Notes under the pieces: model-generated
The model's database searches: none
Seen by the model: the letters and a program-made list of their open reading frames with translations, nothing else
What the model was told of the DNA's origin: nothing
In this document: one piece after another, positions 6,170 through 6,365 of the stretch
Layout of the letters: the number at the start of each line of letters is the position of its first letter
Position numbering within the stretch: position 1 is the stretch's first letter
Translations under genes and position numbers: made by a program
NCBI GenBank assembly: GCA_934512105.1
Contig: CAKSWQ010000065.1
Coordinates: 1-6,365 of the forward strand
Origin: an uncultured Faecalibacterium sp.
GTDB taxonomy: Bacteria > Bacillota > Clostridia > Oscillospirales > Ruminococcaceae
Reading direction: 5' to 3'
Length of the DNA: 6,365 bases

Positions 6170-6365
6170 ATGGATCTGAAACAGGCAAAGGAGCTTGTGC
6201 GCAGCCGCTTGAGCGATAAGCGCTACGAGCATACCATCAACGTGAAAAAAATGGCCGTCAAGCTGGCCAAGCACTACGGCACCGACCCGGAGCAGGCCGC
6301 ACTGGCTGCGCTTTTGCACGATGCCGCCAAGGAACTGCCCAAGGACGAGATGCGCGCCATCATGC
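6170..6365 (+). CDS. yqeK: HD-domain Ap4A hydrolase YqeK (3'-truncated by window edge)
   Basis: The first 65 residues are visible; the frame runs open to the window end, leaving one extra base. YqeK proteins are HD-superfamily metal-dependent phosphohydrolases, and Bacillus YqeK is a symmetrical diadenosine tetraphosphate hydrolase (Ap4A to 2 ADP). Seen: RYEHT (18-22), carrying the first metal-ligand histidine, and LLHDAAKELP (48-57), carrying the HD dyad and following lysine, both in the family's usual places. The ATG at 6170 follows the nadD TAA directly (TAAATG), with a purine-rich GAAGGAAG (6152-6159) about 10 nt upstream as ribosome binding site. The position behind nadD is the standard yqeK place, and rsfS commonly follows in Firmicutes. 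Family assignment is strong; the C-terminal half is not visible. Confidence 0.93.
   Translation, partial: MDLKQAKELVRSRLSDKRYEHTINVKKMAVKLAKHYGTDPEQAALAALLHDAAKELPKDEMRAIM

Overview
The window is an ordinary, densely packed chromosomal housekeeping segment with every gene on the + strand: smc (5' end outside the window) - ftsY - rdgB - [219-bp gap with a complex palindrome] - yhbY - nadD - yqeK (3' end outside the window). The smc-ftsY pairing and the yhbY(yqeI)-nadD-yqeK cluster are classic Firmicutes arrangements. High GC coding sequence, alanine-rich proteins, AGGAGG-type ribosome binding sites, and a short FtsY without a large acidic domain all suggest a high-GC member of the Clostridia. 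An Oscillospiraceae/Ruminococcaceae gut bacterium of the Faecalibacterium/Subdoligranulum/Gemmiger kind is my best guess, but this is inference from composition and gene order, not a database match.

Left region (1-4364): most of the SMC chromosome-condensation ATPase, then FtsY, the signal recognition particle receptor. A near-consensus sigma-70/sigma-A promoter (TTGACG, 17-bp spacer, TATAAA) lies across the smc stop codon, so ftsY can be transcribed independently of smc. rdgB (4378-5013) follows ftsY after 13 bp and probably shares its transcript. It encodes the nucleotide-pool cleaning pyrophosphatase.

Middle gap (5014-5232): the only sizeable non-coding stretch. It holds a GC-rich nested palindrome (about 5042-5163): a roughly 20-bp outer stem, a short inner stem and two internal hairpins, one with an 11-bp stem. 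There is also a competing 10-bp pairing between its interior and its 3' flank. A very A-rich tract leads to the yhbY ribosome binding site. No intrinsic terminator (hairpin plus T-run) and no convincing promoter is visible here. This is the least explained part of the window. It could be a dispersed MITE/REP-like repeat or a structured RNA element in the operon transcript.

Right region (5233-6365): yhbY (CRM-domain, ribosome-associated RNA-binding protein), nadD (nicotinate-mononucleotide adenylyltransferase, NAD synthesis) and yqeK (HD-domain Ap4A hydrolase). They are spaced 1 bp and 0 bp apart and so are probably translationally coupled. Together the genes serve chromosome segregation, membrane-protein targeting, nucleotide sanitation, ribosome maturation and NAD/dinucleotide metabolism. 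I see no mobile-element gene, CRISPR array, tRNA, rRNA or defence system.
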